This document shows, piece after piece, positions 1 through 10,742 of a stretch of DNA of 64,000 nucleotides. The position numbers were made by a program, and so were the translations under genes. Source of the DNA: Episyrphus balteatus (lineage: Eukaryota; Arthropoda; Insecta; Diptera; Syrphidae); assembly GCF_945859705.1 (NCBI RefSeq), contig NC_079137.1, forward strand, positions 27,027,322 to 27,091,321, in the 5' to 3' direction. Below the pieces are notes generated by a model. The model was not told the origin of the DNA. It made no database searches and saw only the letters and a list, made by a program, of their open reading frames with translations. Each line of letters begins with the position of its first letter. The first letter of the stretch is position 1.

Positions 1-2
1 CA

Positions 3-657
3 TTTTCTGATCCACACAGGCCTATTCCTGACATTTATTTGAATGGTGAAGTGCTTCCCAAGTGTGAAAAGTTTAAATATCTGGGGTCTATGATAAATAA
101 CGAAGGTACTTGTGATGACGATATCAATCATCGCGTAAGCGTAGGGTGGATGAAGTGACTGGAAAATTCTGCTATCTTCTGTGATCGAAAAATGCCCCCT
201 AAGCTGAAAGGAAGGCTCTACACCGCAGTTGTGCGTCCAGCACTCACATACGGTTCACAATGTTGGACAATGTACAAAAAGTATGAGAGTAAGTTAACGG
301 CAGCTGAGATGAAGATGCTTCGTATGACAGCAGGAGTAACAAAGCTTGATAGAATTAGAAGTACGAAGATCCGAGGAAGCCTTCATGTTAAAAACACCAT
401 CTCCCAAAAAATTGAACACGACCGACTCAGTTGGTATTGCCATGTTCAAAGGAGAGATCCTGAGAACCCCGTCAAAAAAGCAATATCATACAACGTTCCA
501 ACACGAAATAAAAAGAGGTAGGCCCAAAAACTCCTGGTACAAGCAAATGCAAAAACACCAGCATTCAGTTGGCCTTAGAAATGGAACAATACAAAACCGG
601 GAGGCTTGCCGCCGATTTCTGAGGTCAACCCGGCGAACCCCACAAGCGGATCACTAG
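3..657 (+). pseudogene. Broken LINE reverse transcriptase, C-terminal part
   Basis: The frame starting at position 3 reads through a stretch with LNGEVLPKCEKFKYLGSMIN, PPKLKGRLYTAVVRPALTYG and AEMKMLRMTAGVTKLDRIRS, typical of the region after the catalytic core in insect LINE reverse transcriptases. A stop codon (TGA, 156-158) interrupts the frame where a tryptophan is expected. Near 505-515 the frame shifts, and the end of the protein (RGRPKNSWYKQMQ, then a conserved RRFLRSTRRTPQADH tail) continues one frame over to the TAG at 655-657. The catalytic palm lies upstream, outside the window. With one stop and one frameshift it cannot make an active enzyme. It is a dead copy whose sequence is still close to functional relatives. 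Confidence 0.85.
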
Positions 658-679
658 TGTGAAGCAGTAACGTGGGATA

Positions 680-710
680 GTTATGATCCCCTCGACATCG
701 AGATCATAAC
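680..710 (+). other. Stem-loop in the LINE 3' untranslated region
   Basis: GTTATGATC at 680-688 pairs with GATCATAAC at 702-710, and TCGA at 692-695 can pair with TCGA at 698-701 inside the loop. The stem is kept in the 74-bp copy at 46042-46115, which contains little else. In several LINEs a 3' hairpin is recognised by the reverse transcriptase. That role here is inferred, not shown. Confidence 0.5.
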
Positions 711-743
711 AGCGCCGAGAAAAAAGGAAGAAGAAGAAGAAGT

Positions 744-1128
744 TGCACCTTTTTTTTTTTAAATAAATTGAAATTTTATTTCAAGTATCTAAAGCAATAA
801 GGATGTTAGTAGATCCCAATACCTATGCAAAATTTAATTTAATAAAATTAATTTCACTGTATTATTTTAAGGTTATTGTTTTTTTTTTCTTAAGTTTTAG
901 TATTTTACAATAACTCTTCAAATACATTAGATATCATTTAAAATTTAATAATATTTTAACATTGGTAATAAGCAATAACTAAATATTTTAACTTTTTTTT
1001 ATTTGCCAATTACCAATTAAAAAGATAAAATACGGATTGGCTCACAATATTGTTAATACTGCTAAAAGAAATGCTTCCAACAAATATTGGATTTTTTTTT
1101 ACAACAAGGAAAACTGGCAACTTGCGAG
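744..1128. other. AT-rich spacer, nothing recognised
   Basis: T-rich and A-rich low-complexity sequence with no frame above 60 codons, no inverted repeat and no recognised motif. Confidence 0.6.
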
Positions 1129-1217
1129 TAATTCCCCGCGTTCAACGCAGGCCACCTGAACTTAAGATCTGAATTTTCAGAGGCTCTGATTGGTCAAATG
1201 TCATAAAAAGTTAGATG
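1129..1217 (+). repeat. Dispersed repeat, copy 1
   Basis: The stretch with CCCCGCG, TCAACGCAGGCC and CTGATTGGTCAAATGTCAT matches 9480-9623 with scattered differences. It lies just outside the inverted-repeat complex that starts near 1232. No coding frame is seen. Confidence 0.6.
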
Positions 1218-1766
1218 GCATTTATGTCGTTTTCTTTCACTCTATAAAGGAGTACCTAGGTACTCTAAATTTTTACTCCTTTTTCTGGAGTGATAGAACA
1301 TAATGAGAGTAAATTTTTTTTTTGTAATTGTGTGTGTGACAAGGCAAAAATGGATAATTTCCTTGAAAAAAATAGTGATAACCGGCCTAGGGAAAAATTT
1401 GTAAAAAATAAAATAAAAATCGCAGTAGTTAATATTTTTTCTTCTTCCAAGGGGGCAATTACTTCATGCAAATGCTTCATGGTATATTTTGATTTCGAAT
1501 ATTAGGGTTTTTCATGAAACTCCTCCCATACTCGCCCATACAAAACTATCTGAAAAGTAAAGTATTTTTTAGAAGACGCCAATTTGACAGCTATTTTCTT
1601 TAGTTTTATTTTGTTCTTGTTTTCGTATATATTTTTATTCAAAAAAAAGCACCAAAATATACAAAGAAACAACTCCAGTGGGGTCTACGCGCAACGAAAA
1701 CATTTGAATAAATTAAAAAAGTTACTATACACGCAAATAATACACAACCGACGAAGCAGACTCTGG

Positions 1767-2885
1767 CAGTGGCGTATTGAGGGGGGGGCTCAGGGGGCTC
1801 AAGCCCCCCCCAAGCCTTCCAGATCATGTTATTTTTTACATAATTTCATTGTAACTGAAACTTGTTCGTAAATCTTATAGATTTAGAGGCAGCTCACATG
1901 CTCGAGCCCCCTCCAAGTTCTGAAACGGCTATTTGTGTTTGTTTGAGTAAGAGCCTTAGCTGTAGCTGGGGGTTGGGTGGTTTTTTCGGATTTAAGTCCA
2001 ATTCGAAATTCTTCAGATCACTTTTTAATATAATACGTACGTCGAATATCATCACCGTGTAATTTTGCAAAAGTTCTTATGCAATCTCGATAAACACTTT
2101 TTTCAAAAATTATATACTTCTCAAAGCTATTGGAAATAGAAATATTTGATATCTCAAAATCTTAGTGGTCAACATATGTAACTAATGGTTTCTTTCAGCA
2201 AATGCCAGTTTGGACTTCGAATTCGGATTATAAAAGCAACATATTACGAAAAAATATATATTTCGAATTAAACATCTAAAATAATTTAATGGAAAATTAG
2301 TTTCTAGGCTTTCACTTTCTGCATTTTTCACTCATTTAGATTTTCTGATCGAATTCAATTCACATTATTTCTGTTTGTAAATTTGGTGCCTTTTTTAATG
2401 AATCTATAATTTTTAGACAAAATATTATCATAACTTATTTGTGTCTCCTTATTTTTTCTCTTGAATTCTTCTTTTTTTTTCATTAAAATTGCCGATAAAA
2501 TTGCATCCAGCAGTAATAATTTAACTTCAGAAACAAAATTAAAAAGGATGATCCTTCAGCTATGACAGTTCGAAGCAATTTCGAAGTTTTTGAAATTGAT
2601 CCAAATGAAGAATATGATATTTTATTTCACGTGAAATCTAAAAGTGATTTCAATTCACTTTCGGTCGAATTGCGGAACAAGAACTTTAAAAACAGGAGAC
2701 AGCAGTACGAAGCTGTCGACGTCGAGAGCAGTTAAATGCTACTATACCACTTTCAGTATCGCAGCACAGCGCTTCACTCTCGATCAAAGGTGAATAAAAT
2801 AGAGAGAAAAATTTTTCGTACCCCTCTAAAAAATGTTTGAAAAATTTTCTAGCCCCCTCCAAATTTTTTTCTGGATACGCCACTG
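1767..2885. mobile_element. hAT-like DNA transposon, non-autonomous
   Basis: The ends are inverted: CAGTGGCGTAT at 1767 and ATACGCCACTG ending at 2885. They are flanked by an 8-bp duplication, GACTCTGG before and GACTCTGC after (7 of 8 identical). CAGTGGCGTA ends followed by G-runs and an 8-bp duplication are typical of hAT elements in insects. The G-run (about 1780-1810) and matching C-runs lie just inside the ends. The element interrupts an arm of the surrounding inverted-repeat complex, so it is younger than that arm. Confidence 0.85.
2562..2735 (+). pseudogene. Short charged frame inside the hAT, possible transposase remnant
   Basis: A 57-codon frame from ATG 2562 to TAA 2733-2735 is rich in acidic and basic residues (FEVFEIDPNEEYDILFHVK near its start), unlike the low-complexity translations around it. 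The frame stays open upstream to about 2520. It may be a leftover of the element's transposase, but no catalytic or dimerisation motif is present and I do not recognise the family. No promoter or splice signals support it as a gene. Confidence 0.25.
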
Positions 2886-3211
2886 GACTCTGCGACAGAC
2901 GAAATCAAATGCAGCAAAACAAAAACAAAACAAAAAAAAGAAGAAGATCAAAGAGAAACGTCAAAAAGAGTCACAAAATTTTTTACCGGAGACTCACGGT
3001 AGAAAATCTTCCTTCGCTGTTTTTGGAATTTTCTTTCTCCCTTGCTCTTATGTGCGTCTTCGTGTAGAAGCGGACTTAGTTTTACTTTTGGTATATTTTT
3101 CATTATGCTTCTGGTCGTTTTTTCAGCCTAATTGACACACACCCTTAGTTTTGATTTTATAATTGTAAAATAAAAATATCCCATCAACGCAGAAAAAAAT
3201 GAGATTTTTTT

Positions 3212-3325
3212 GTTATATGGCACAGGATTTTTTTTTATTGATGAAGAACACTGGCTGAACATTTTTTTATTATATGGCACAGGATTTTTTTTTATTGATG
3301 AAGAACACTGGCTGAACATTTTTTT
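3212..3325. repeat. 57-bp tandem duplication
   Basis: Two nearly identical 57-bp units follow each other, each containing TATGGCACAGG and GAAGAACACTGGCTGAACAT. The inverted partner arm at 3810-3975 has only one unit, so the duplication arose after the arms formed. Confidence 0.8.
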
Positions 3326-3357
3326 TATTCGGTTTTTAATTTCATTTTGGAAAAGAA

Positions 3358-3536
3358 CAAAGAACACAAAACCTTCAAAAGTGCAAAAATAAGTACTAAA
3401 TGGGTACTCTCATTGGAGTGAAAGAAAACGACATTAGTTGCACTTTTTGACATTTATGTATGTCGTTTTCTTTCACTCCAATGAGAGTACCCTTTTAGTA
3501 CTTATTTTTGCACTTTTGAAGGTTTTGTGTTCTTTG
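3358..3536. repeat. Hairpin with 77-bp arms
   Basis: Positions 3358-3434 and 3460-3536 are reverse complements with about one mismatch, separated by 25 nt. The arms contain TAAGTACT, ACTCTCATTGGAGTG and AAAGAAAACGACAT. It forms the core of the larger inverted block. Confidence 0.9.
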
Positions 3537-4493
3537 ACGCCACAAAAGTGTAAAAAAAAATTACTCCGGAGTAATTTTAGTACTACGGAGTACCCCGGAT
3601 TTACTCCACATTTTTAATCAGATTTACACCGATTTGCACACACACTTATGAATTTGAAGTTTGACATTTTAAAATTTTGTTTGAAAAGTGAAAAATGCGA
3701 AAAGTTTTTCTTTCAAACTCTTTTGTTATTAACAAAAACAACCATTATGAATATATTTTTTTTTTGTATTATATTTCGCCAGATATATTTCTTCCATTTT
3801 TTTCGTTAATTCTTCACTTTTTCCAAAATGAAATTGAAAACCGAATAAAAAAAATTTCAGCCAGTGCTCTTCATCAATTAAAAAAAATCCTGTGCCAGAT
3901 AAAAAAGAAAATCCCATTTTTTTTCTGCGATGATGGGATATTTTTATTTTACAATTATCAAACTAAGGGTGTGCGTCAATTTGCGTGTATAGTAACGTTT
4001 TTAATTTATTAAATTTTCGTTGCACATGGACCCCACTGGAGTTGTTTTTTTTTTTTGTATATTTTGGTGTTTTTTTTTTTGAATTAAAATACATAGTCTG
4101 TTTCTACACGAAGGCGTAGACGCACAAGATGCACATAAGAGCAAAGGAGAAATCGATCTTTCTCTCTCCCTTGTTCTTATGTGCATCTTGTGCGACTACG
4201 TCTTCCTGTAGAAGTCGTCATACGAAAACAAGAACAAAATAAAACAAAAGAAAATAGCTGTCAAATTTGCGTCTTCAAAAAAATACTACGTGTAGAAGCG
4301 CGCGACGCGACGCACCGAAACGAAAATCAAAAGCAAATTCGAACATAATTTCTGCGCCTTGCATCTTCGTGTAGAACATAGAGGAAGGAATACCTAGAGA
4401 GCCGACTTGTACCCCCCTTACCTAAAACACCCGCAAATTTAATTTCAGATAATCTCTCTTATTTTTCTCTTGTTTTCCTATCTGTGAATACGT

Positions 4494-4730
4494 GTGAAAA
4501 GTACAACATTGTATTGTAACGTTTTATTTCGGGTTCACAATAAAACTTATTTCGTTTATTTTAACTTCCACTTATCTTTCCGTTCAAATAAGAACACACT
4601 TTATTTCAAATCAATTTACTTTTATTATTCGCTCAAACAAACACACTTTTCAATCACTTTATTTACTACTAACAATTTCCAACACTTTATTTCACTTTGT
4701 ACTGTACTCTTTCACATTCAAGATTAAACT
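4494..4730 (-). other. Heat-shock-like A-rich leader without a coding region
   Basis: The minus-strand sequence after the predicted start at 4730 is A-rich and repeats AAAGTG at least five times, closely resembling the long A-rich hsp70 leaders of flies in composition and length (about 220 nt). The first ATG, near 4514, opens a frame of only about 16 codons. Further downstream the sequence runs into the inverted-repeat arms. So the leader seems cut from its gene at about the position where the start codon should be. Confidence 0.55.
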
Positions 4731-4825
4731 GTATCCGGTCGGTGTCCACGCTGCCCTTTTATACCTGAAATTCGGAATTCGAGAATGTCTTCGAAGGTTC
4801 TCGTCTTTGCTTCTCGAAGCTTCCT
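4725..4825 (-). promoter_or_regulatory. Orphan heat-shock promoter: HSE arrays, TATA box, initiator
   Basis: Read on the minus strand, all parts of an insect heat-shock promoter are in order. Furthest upstream is a heat-shock element with three alternating pentamers at exact 5-bp spacing (TTC 4811, GAA 4816, TTC 4821). A second array follows: TTC 4778, GAA 4783, imperfect TCT 4788, GAA 4793, TTC 4798, again every 5 bp. Next comes TATAAAAG (4763-4756), and about 33 nt from its first T an initiator-like CAGTT with its A at 4730. Arrays of nGAAn pentamers bind the heat-shock factor trimer. Downstream there is no heat-shock protein frame in this window. Confidence 0.75.
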
Positions 4826-5810
4826 TTCCAAGAGGGGGCGCTTCATACTTCCAGTCCAGTGGGATATTTTGGGATATTCAGCAGTCGAGGGAATTTCTTT
4901 GGATGCGTTCAGAGGGTAGTTTCTTAATTACTAAAGGTCCGTTCACATTTCTACCTTTACTGTAGCAGGTAGTGTGTTCAGACTTTTATCTTAAAAGTAG
5001 TTCGGTAATTCATCGTTACAGTATATATATTCTTATAGTACTCTCATGAAGTAGAATTTTCTGTTTTGCGTCGCCACCTCAGGGATCGCTTGTTTATTTT
5101 ATGTTTGAACCTTATGCAGAAAATTGAAGTGCAGATCTACCAAAAGATGTCGCTAAAGTATTTTCATGGATTGATAGTACTATAGAAATATATATACAAT
5201 GAGTACAATTCGTTTAATACCTTCCTTTCACCAATAGATGTCCTCACAAATTTTGAATTTAAACATGATTTTGGTTTGTACATGAACTTGAATAGCTCAA
5301 ATAGCTCACTCCAGACACCCGCACCTTTCATTAAATATGTACAGAAATAAAAAAAATAGGTTCGTGTTTTGAATTTATTATATTATTTTTTTATGAATTT
5401 ATTTCCTACTGAGCACTTAAATTGTTTTTAATTGTTTTGAGCTCAACTCCACAGTTGAATGTGTTGGTGCCATTTAAAATGCACGGGAAAACTCCACATA
5501 TAAGCACTGTGGAGTTTTTCCTCTCATTGCAGCTTGTAGGGTGGAAGAGAAAAACCAACCGAAGTCGCGTCTCTAGGTATTCCTTCCTCTATGGTGTAGA
5601 AGCAGACTTATCAACGAACGCTTATTATGCTTCATATGTTATCAATATTAATTTTTTTTTTTCAATTTATAAAATTTGTCCCTAGGCCTGTTATCACTAT
5701 TTTTTCAAGGAAATTATCCATTTTTGCCTTGTCACACACACAATTACAAATAAAAAAATTACTCTCATTATGTTCTTTCACTCCAGAAAAAGGAGTAAAA
5801 ATTTAGAGTA

Positions 5811-7046
5811 TAGCCCGATCATCCTAGACAAAATTTCACTATATATCAAAGTTAATTTAAGTACGAAATTTTTTGATGCAGTTAGGTTCCTTTGATAGAG
5901 GAGAATATAAAACCACAGTTTTACACTAAAATTTGATATGGCGTATCCCCGAAAATGACCCCTGACCCCTAGGTAGTACGGAAAAAGTGATTTCAGTCGA
6001 ATTTAATAAAATTTAAGTATGTTGTAGTTCAAGTGAAGCTCATTACAACTCTCTATGGATGCAACCCCCTTGCCCCAAGTATATCCCCTCCCTAGCTCCC
6101 TTCTTACCCCCTTTTTTACCCCATTTGTACCCTTTTAATGGGTTGAGTAAGATAACTTAGGCGCCCAGAATTGATAACGGTTTTTTGAAGAGGAGTTCAA
6201 TAGAAGGGGTGATCTATCTCCCCCCTCTTACCCCGTTTAGGTGGGAGGGGCAATTTTGTAAAAAAAATATTTAAATTAAAAAAATATTAAAAAACAATGG
6301 CAACACTTACAGCTATGAATGATACCATTTTCAAAAGCCAGAACTGCACACTTTAATTTAATTTATAAATCAAGTTTTAATGAATTGTTTTTGAAATAAT
6401 AGATTTTTAAGTCAAAATATTGGAAAAAAAGTTTTTAAAAAACACTGAACACTGAAAAATTTCAGTATTTCAAAAACAATTCATTAAAATAACTTGTTTT
6501 ATAAATTAAAATCAAGTGTGCAGTTCTGGCTTTTGAAAATGGTATCATTCATAGCTGTAAGTGTTGCCGTTATTTTTTAATAATTTTTTAATTTAAATAT
6601 TTTTTTTACAAAATTGCCCCTCCCACCTAAACGGGGTAAGGGGGGAAAGATAGATCACACCTTCTATTGAACTCCTCTTCAAAAAACCGTTATCAATTCT
6701 GGGCGCCTAAGTATCGTGCTCAACCCATTAAAAGGGTACAAATGAGGTAAAAAAAGGGGGTGAGAAGGAGGCTAAGGAGGGGGTATACTTGGGGCAAGGG
6801 GGTTGCATACATTGAGAGTTGTTATGAGCTTCACATAACCTACAACATACTAAAATTCTATTAAATTCGACTGAAATCACTTTTTCCGTACTACCTAGGG
6901 GTCAGGGGTCATTTTCGGGGATACGCCATATCAAATTTTGGTGTAAAACTGTGGTTTTATATTCTCCTCCATCAAAGGAACCTAACTGCATCAAAAAATT
7001 TTGTACTTAAATTAACTTTGATAAAATTTCTAGATTGATCGGGCTA
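5811..7046. mobile_element. Foldback element with arms of about 585 bp
   Basis: It begins TAGCCCGATC at 5811 and ends GATCGGGCTA at 7046. The two halves are reverse complements over almost their whole length, meeting near 6396 and 6460 around an AT-rich loop. Shared landmarks include GGCGTATCCCCGAAAATGAC and a run of C and G tracts. It interrupts an arm of the surrounding complex between GAGTA and GTACTC, so a TA or GTA duplication is possible. No coding frame is present. It is a non-autonomous element. Confidence 0.85.
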
Positions 7047-7085
7047 GTACTCTTTAATAGAGTGAAAGAAAACGACATTAGTTAC

Positions 7086-8334
7086 TCTTATTTTCAGGTG
7101 AAAATTTTTATCTGAAAATTCAGATAGCTGTGTTTTTGTTATTGAAGTTGGTAAACGTACCAAATGTGCTACACACCAAAATTGAACTTTGCGATTTTAA
7201 TACAAGTTATTAATGGATTTGTTTATTTCTTTTGTGCTTGGACATTTGTTGCGGTGTTATTGTTATTTGTTGATATGATATTATAATGCATATGTAATTA
7301 ATATAACTTTGTGTTCTTCCTCCGCATGTTTATGTGCAGAAATGGAATAATGAAAATAAATGAAAGGGATTTTTTGAATCCAACAAAATAATTTTTACAA
7401 ATGCTGAAGTGATCTCACTGAAAATATTAATAAAAAACTCTTTTTTTACAATCATTTGAAATATTTTTATTATCCTAAAAAAATAAATGTTCTTTTTTCA
7501 AAGTCAATCCTAGTAAAGAAAAAAAGTAGATTCTTCGTTAATGATGATTTTTTGCGTTCAAAGTAAAAAAAAAAATGGCAAATAATGAAAAGGTTGATTT
7601 TTTATGGCGGGTGTCTTGTCTTTATTTAAAAAAATTGCGGACATTTACATAATGAGAATAAAAATGGTAACAAAATGGAAACAATGCTGGCAAGCTGCTA
7701 GCATTGTTTCTTGGCTTGGCCAAGTTTAAAATTTAAAGAGCCAAAAATTTAAGAAACGGGTGAAATGTTCAAAGAGCCTGTTTAGCGATAAATAGCCGGC
7801 TCTGGCGACACTCACACTACAAATACACTGTGGACATCGAAGTTAGATTGCTTATATAATATGTTGGTTTCAACTTACAATAACGATTTTGGGCTCATTT
7901 TTTTATATAATTAGGCGTCAGATACCTATATGTATGAAAAAATGTAATTTTGCTCTCATCTTCTTGGGAGACAAACCCGGAATTCGACCCACTATAAAAT
8001 TGAATTCAATCAACTCTCACGGAATTTGTTTTGACATCATTTTTCAGATAATTTTATTGTTCATAAGTTCGCCCTTGGCCATTTTTTGTTAGAGTGAGTA
8101 AAAATGGAGCTTTTAAATAAAAACAACACTCTTTTCCAAAATGGCGAATGCTCCCGACTTCCTTTTATCCCAACAAATTGATTTTTATGATAAGAACATA
8201 TTATACCTGAACTTCTAAAATTTTTTAAAAATTTCATACAATGTATATTATGTATTATTCTTCTTAAAATTAGTAATACAATTCAATTAAAAATATAATG
8301 TTTAAAGACAAAGCTTTAAATTCTTAACAACTTT
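7086..8334. other. No gene recognised
   Basis: AT-rich sequence with several short poly-A and poly-T runs. The longest frame (about 67 codons at 7889) has no recognised features. No strong inverted repeat was noticed. Confidence 0.55.
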
Positions 8335-8371
8335 GCCATAAGAGCAAGCACGTGCAGACCAGTCGTGCATT
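8335..8371 (+). repeat. 3' end of the ACTTGC repeat family
   Basis: GCCATAAGAGCAAGCACGTG and the following GACCAGTCGTGCA match the end of the copy at 49511-50505. The matching region can form a small GTGCGAC...GTCGTGC type hairpin in that copy. Confidence 0.5.
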
Positions 8372-8815
8372 TTATTTTTTTTACGTTTCTTGTTTATCAT
8401 TATCATTAATTTAAACTATCATCTCCAGTCTCCACTATTTAAAACTTGACATACTGTGAATTTATGTCCAGAAAATATAAAAAAACGAACAACCAATCGT
8501 TCACTATAAACTAAAGTAGCAACTAGGTTTTTTTTTGTGCACTGATAATTGTGCAGTCGAACATGCAATTAAGCATTTTGTTTTTATTTATGTAAAGTTT
8601 CACTTTTAATTTTTCATTGGCAGTATGATCAAATTAAATTGTTTGGGAGTTTAGATTCAACTTCCAAACAAAAATATTTTTTCTATTCACGAGTATAGTA
8701 GGTATACATCCCTGAACATTCTTTTTCTTATTAAAAAGAAAAGTATTAAAATTTTTATAAGAAACTAAAATATTTTTGTAGACCAAAAGAAGGAAAAGAG
8801 AACTGGTATTTATTA

Positions 8816-9419
8816 TACAGTAGATGACGGATATAAGAAAGTCTCATATAAGAAAAACACGCATATTAGACAGACATTTCAAAACACCATGCACATTCTC
8901 ATAAAATTGTGTGTTAAATTTACCTCATATAAGAATAACGTTTATAAGAAAAACACTGATATAAGAAACCTATTCTGATATAAAATCTCATTCACTACAT
9001 AGAAATTTAAACGTAGATAAGAAAGTCTCCAGTATATAAACATGCAAATAATGCAAAGTGTAACTTCCACAAAATTTCTAAATCCAGCTTCATTGAGCTG
9101 CCAAAAAATTGACAAACTGAGGATGAGCAAGAAAGAAAAAAACGCCCACACATTGTTTGTGTTCGTTTGTTGTGGTTCAAAAATGTCATCTAAAAAAGAA
9201 ATACATTTTATATAAAAACGAAATAAATATGCTATGACTTATAATAGAAATTTTATTTCTTATATGCAATTTGTATTTACATAAGAAAATTTTTTTCTTA
9301 TATTTTATTTATATAAGAAATTTTCTTTCTTATATACACTTTTTTTCTATAAGAAAACACGGATATAAGAAAGGAATTCTCTGGTTTTTTGGACTTTCTT
9401 ATATCCGTCATCTACTGTA
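8816..9419. mobile_element. TA-flanked MITE with 28-bp terminal inverted repeats
   Basis: Both ends read TACAGTAGATGACGGATATA inward and match perfectly for 28 bp including the TA. A TA duplication with CAGTAGA-type ends fits the Tc1/mariner/pogo superfamily. Inside, the 8-mer ATAAGAAA, usually as ATATAAGAAA, recurs ten or more times in both orientations. These may be spread copies of a transposase binding site. No transposase frame remains. Confidence 0.85.
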
Positions 9420-9479
9420 GTTGTTATATTATTACAATTAAAATTTATATAGTAACTGTTACTGCAGAAAATGCTTAAC

Positions 9480-9623
9480 AATCCCCGCGCTCAACGCAGG
9501 CCTTCCGAACTTGAGTTCTGAATTTTTAGAGGCTCTGATTGTTCAAAAATGTCATCTAATTGTAAACTAACTTTTTATGACATCTGACCAATCAGAGTCT
9601 AAAAATTTAGAATGTCAATATGT
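9480..9623 (+). repeat. Dispersed repeat, copy 2, with internal inverted repeat
   Basis: It matches 1129-1217 (CCCCGCGCTCAACGCAGGCC and CTGATTG...GTCAT). Here the core also returns in reverse (ATGACATCTGACCAATCAGA), giving a hairpin of about 35 bp per arm. Confidence 0.6.
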
Positions 9624-9899
9624 CAAATAATGCTAGTACTTGTTGCAGATTAAAATAAAAATGCCTACATCATAAACAAAACATGGCATCAGTGGGTTAA
9701 GAAAAAACAGCAGTATGAAATTCTCATAAGTCCGACTCCCGCATTGTAAGTTATTTTAAGATTAGTGCCCAAAATACTAGTTTTTTCGTTTACTTTGCAA
9801 ATGGAAGATGAAATCTATTTGTGTACAAAATCTGTTCCTATAAAAAATCCATTTAAAAAAAAAGACACTAACAAATATTAAGTCAAATGTCAAACACAG

Positions 9900-9901
<2 letters not shown>

Positions 9902-9996
<95 letters not shown>
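9902..9996. repeat. (GT)47 microsatellite
   Basis: About 95 nt of uninterrupted GT. Its left flank (GTCAAATGTCAAACACAG) resembles 15764-15800, where only a short GTGTGTGTG is present, so the tract probably grew within a dispersed repeat. Confidence 0.95.
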
Positions 9997-9998
<2 letters not shown>

Positions 9999-10186
9999 TG
10001 TGAAATGCGCGTTACTTGCACGCGATGTGTGTGAATCTTGAAAAAAATCCAGAGCCAGGTAACTAACTTGAAACTCGATTTGATTTTTTTGAGTCTGAAG
10101 TGGCAAATTTTACATAAAATCTGATATTATTTGTATAGCCAGATCAATTATACTAATGTGAATTTCCATTTGTCACAAAAATCAAA

Positions 10187-10444
10187 TCGACGGTTAAACT
10201 TCATAACCTCGTAAGTCGTTTTTGCAAGTTTTTCAGAAATCAAAAAACAATATGTTGTGTTTCTTGTTTTTGTATGGGATATATCAATACGAGCTTTTGA
10301 ATTTCGTCATTCCTGAAAAATGTTCAAAATAACATTGTTGAACTGAATATACCAAAAGATAGCTCTGAATTTTCTGAATTGTTTGCATTAATAATATTTT
10401 TTTCGAATTTTTCGACTTACGAGGTTATGAAGTTTAACCGTCGA
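10187..10444. repeat. MITE-like element with perfect 32-bp inverted ends
   Basis: 10187-10218 and 10413-10444 are exact reverse complements, starting TCGACGGTTAAACTTCATAA. The 258-bp unit has an unrelated centre. No clear target duplication was found, so the superfamily is open. Confidence 0.8.
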
Positions 10445-10742
10445 AATATTTTCATTTATTTTTGATCTTCTGCCAAAAATACTTGGAAATACTGGTATCT
10501 CATTAAAAAAACTTACTTGCAAAAAACAAAAAAAATTGTGAAGTGCTGAAGTATAAGTAGCCAACTTGATTTATTTTATTAAGAAGTTTTTTTAAGCCGT
10601 TAGAGCGACTGTTAAAAAAATCACAATTCTAAATATAGTTGGTATGCCATTAACTTTAATTATTTACACACTAAGAACCAAGAATTAAAAAAAAATATTC
10701 CGTCTTCGAAATTTTTATATTTAAAAAATATATATATTTTTC

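Larger units (their letters stand above)
1..743 (+). mobile_element. 3' part of a LINE-type (non-LTR) retrotransposon
   Basis: The window opens inside this element, so its 5' end is not visible. It contains the end of a reverse transcriptase frame (to 657), a short 3' untranslated region with a 31-nt stem-loop, and a terminal run of GAA triplets at about 727-743. A short simple-repeat tail is typical of RTE-like and related LINEs. The same 3' region plus GAA tail is found in reverse orientation at 46042-46115, bounded by a 12-bp target-site duplication, which confirms the family and its 3' end. The clade is not assigned: the protein resembles the endonuclease-reverse transcriptase type with a WYGHVQRR-like tail common in insect genomes. 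Confidence 0.85.
4372..5598. repeat. Inverted 33-bp flanks around a unique segment
   Basis: 4372-4404 (containing GAGGAAGGAATACCTAGAGA) is matched in reverse at 5564-5598 (TCTCTAGGTATTCCTTCCTC). The roughly 1.16 kb between them does not pair with the rest of the complex and includes the heat-shock-like promoter. This suggests host DNA held between element arms. The remainder (about 4830-5560) shows no gene. Confidence 0.65.
1232..7085. repeat. Composite inverted-repeat (foldback) complex
   Basis: Sequence at 1232-1420 (beginning GTCGTTTTCTTTCACTC) returns as its reverse complement at 5668-5810 plus 7047-7080, so the outer ends of this 5.9-kb block are inverted arms. A second inverted pair matches 1545-1766 plus 2886-2990 with 4000-4290, and a third matches 3130-3345 with 3810-3975. 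The motif GTCGTTTTCTTTCACTCC recurs at the hairpin 3358-3536. Later insertions split the block: a hAT at 1767-2885 and a foldback at 5811-7046. No transposase frame is visible. A foldback-type non-autonomous element, or several of one family joined together, fits best. Confidence 0.7.

Noticed and set aside
3128..3367. 79-codon minus-strand frame with a duplicated 19-residue block
   Set aside because: It arises from the 57-bp tandem duplication inside the inverted repeat and shows no protein features.
9777..10106. 109-codon minus-strand frame with a long Thr-His run
   Set aside because: It is the translation of the (GT)47 microsatellite.
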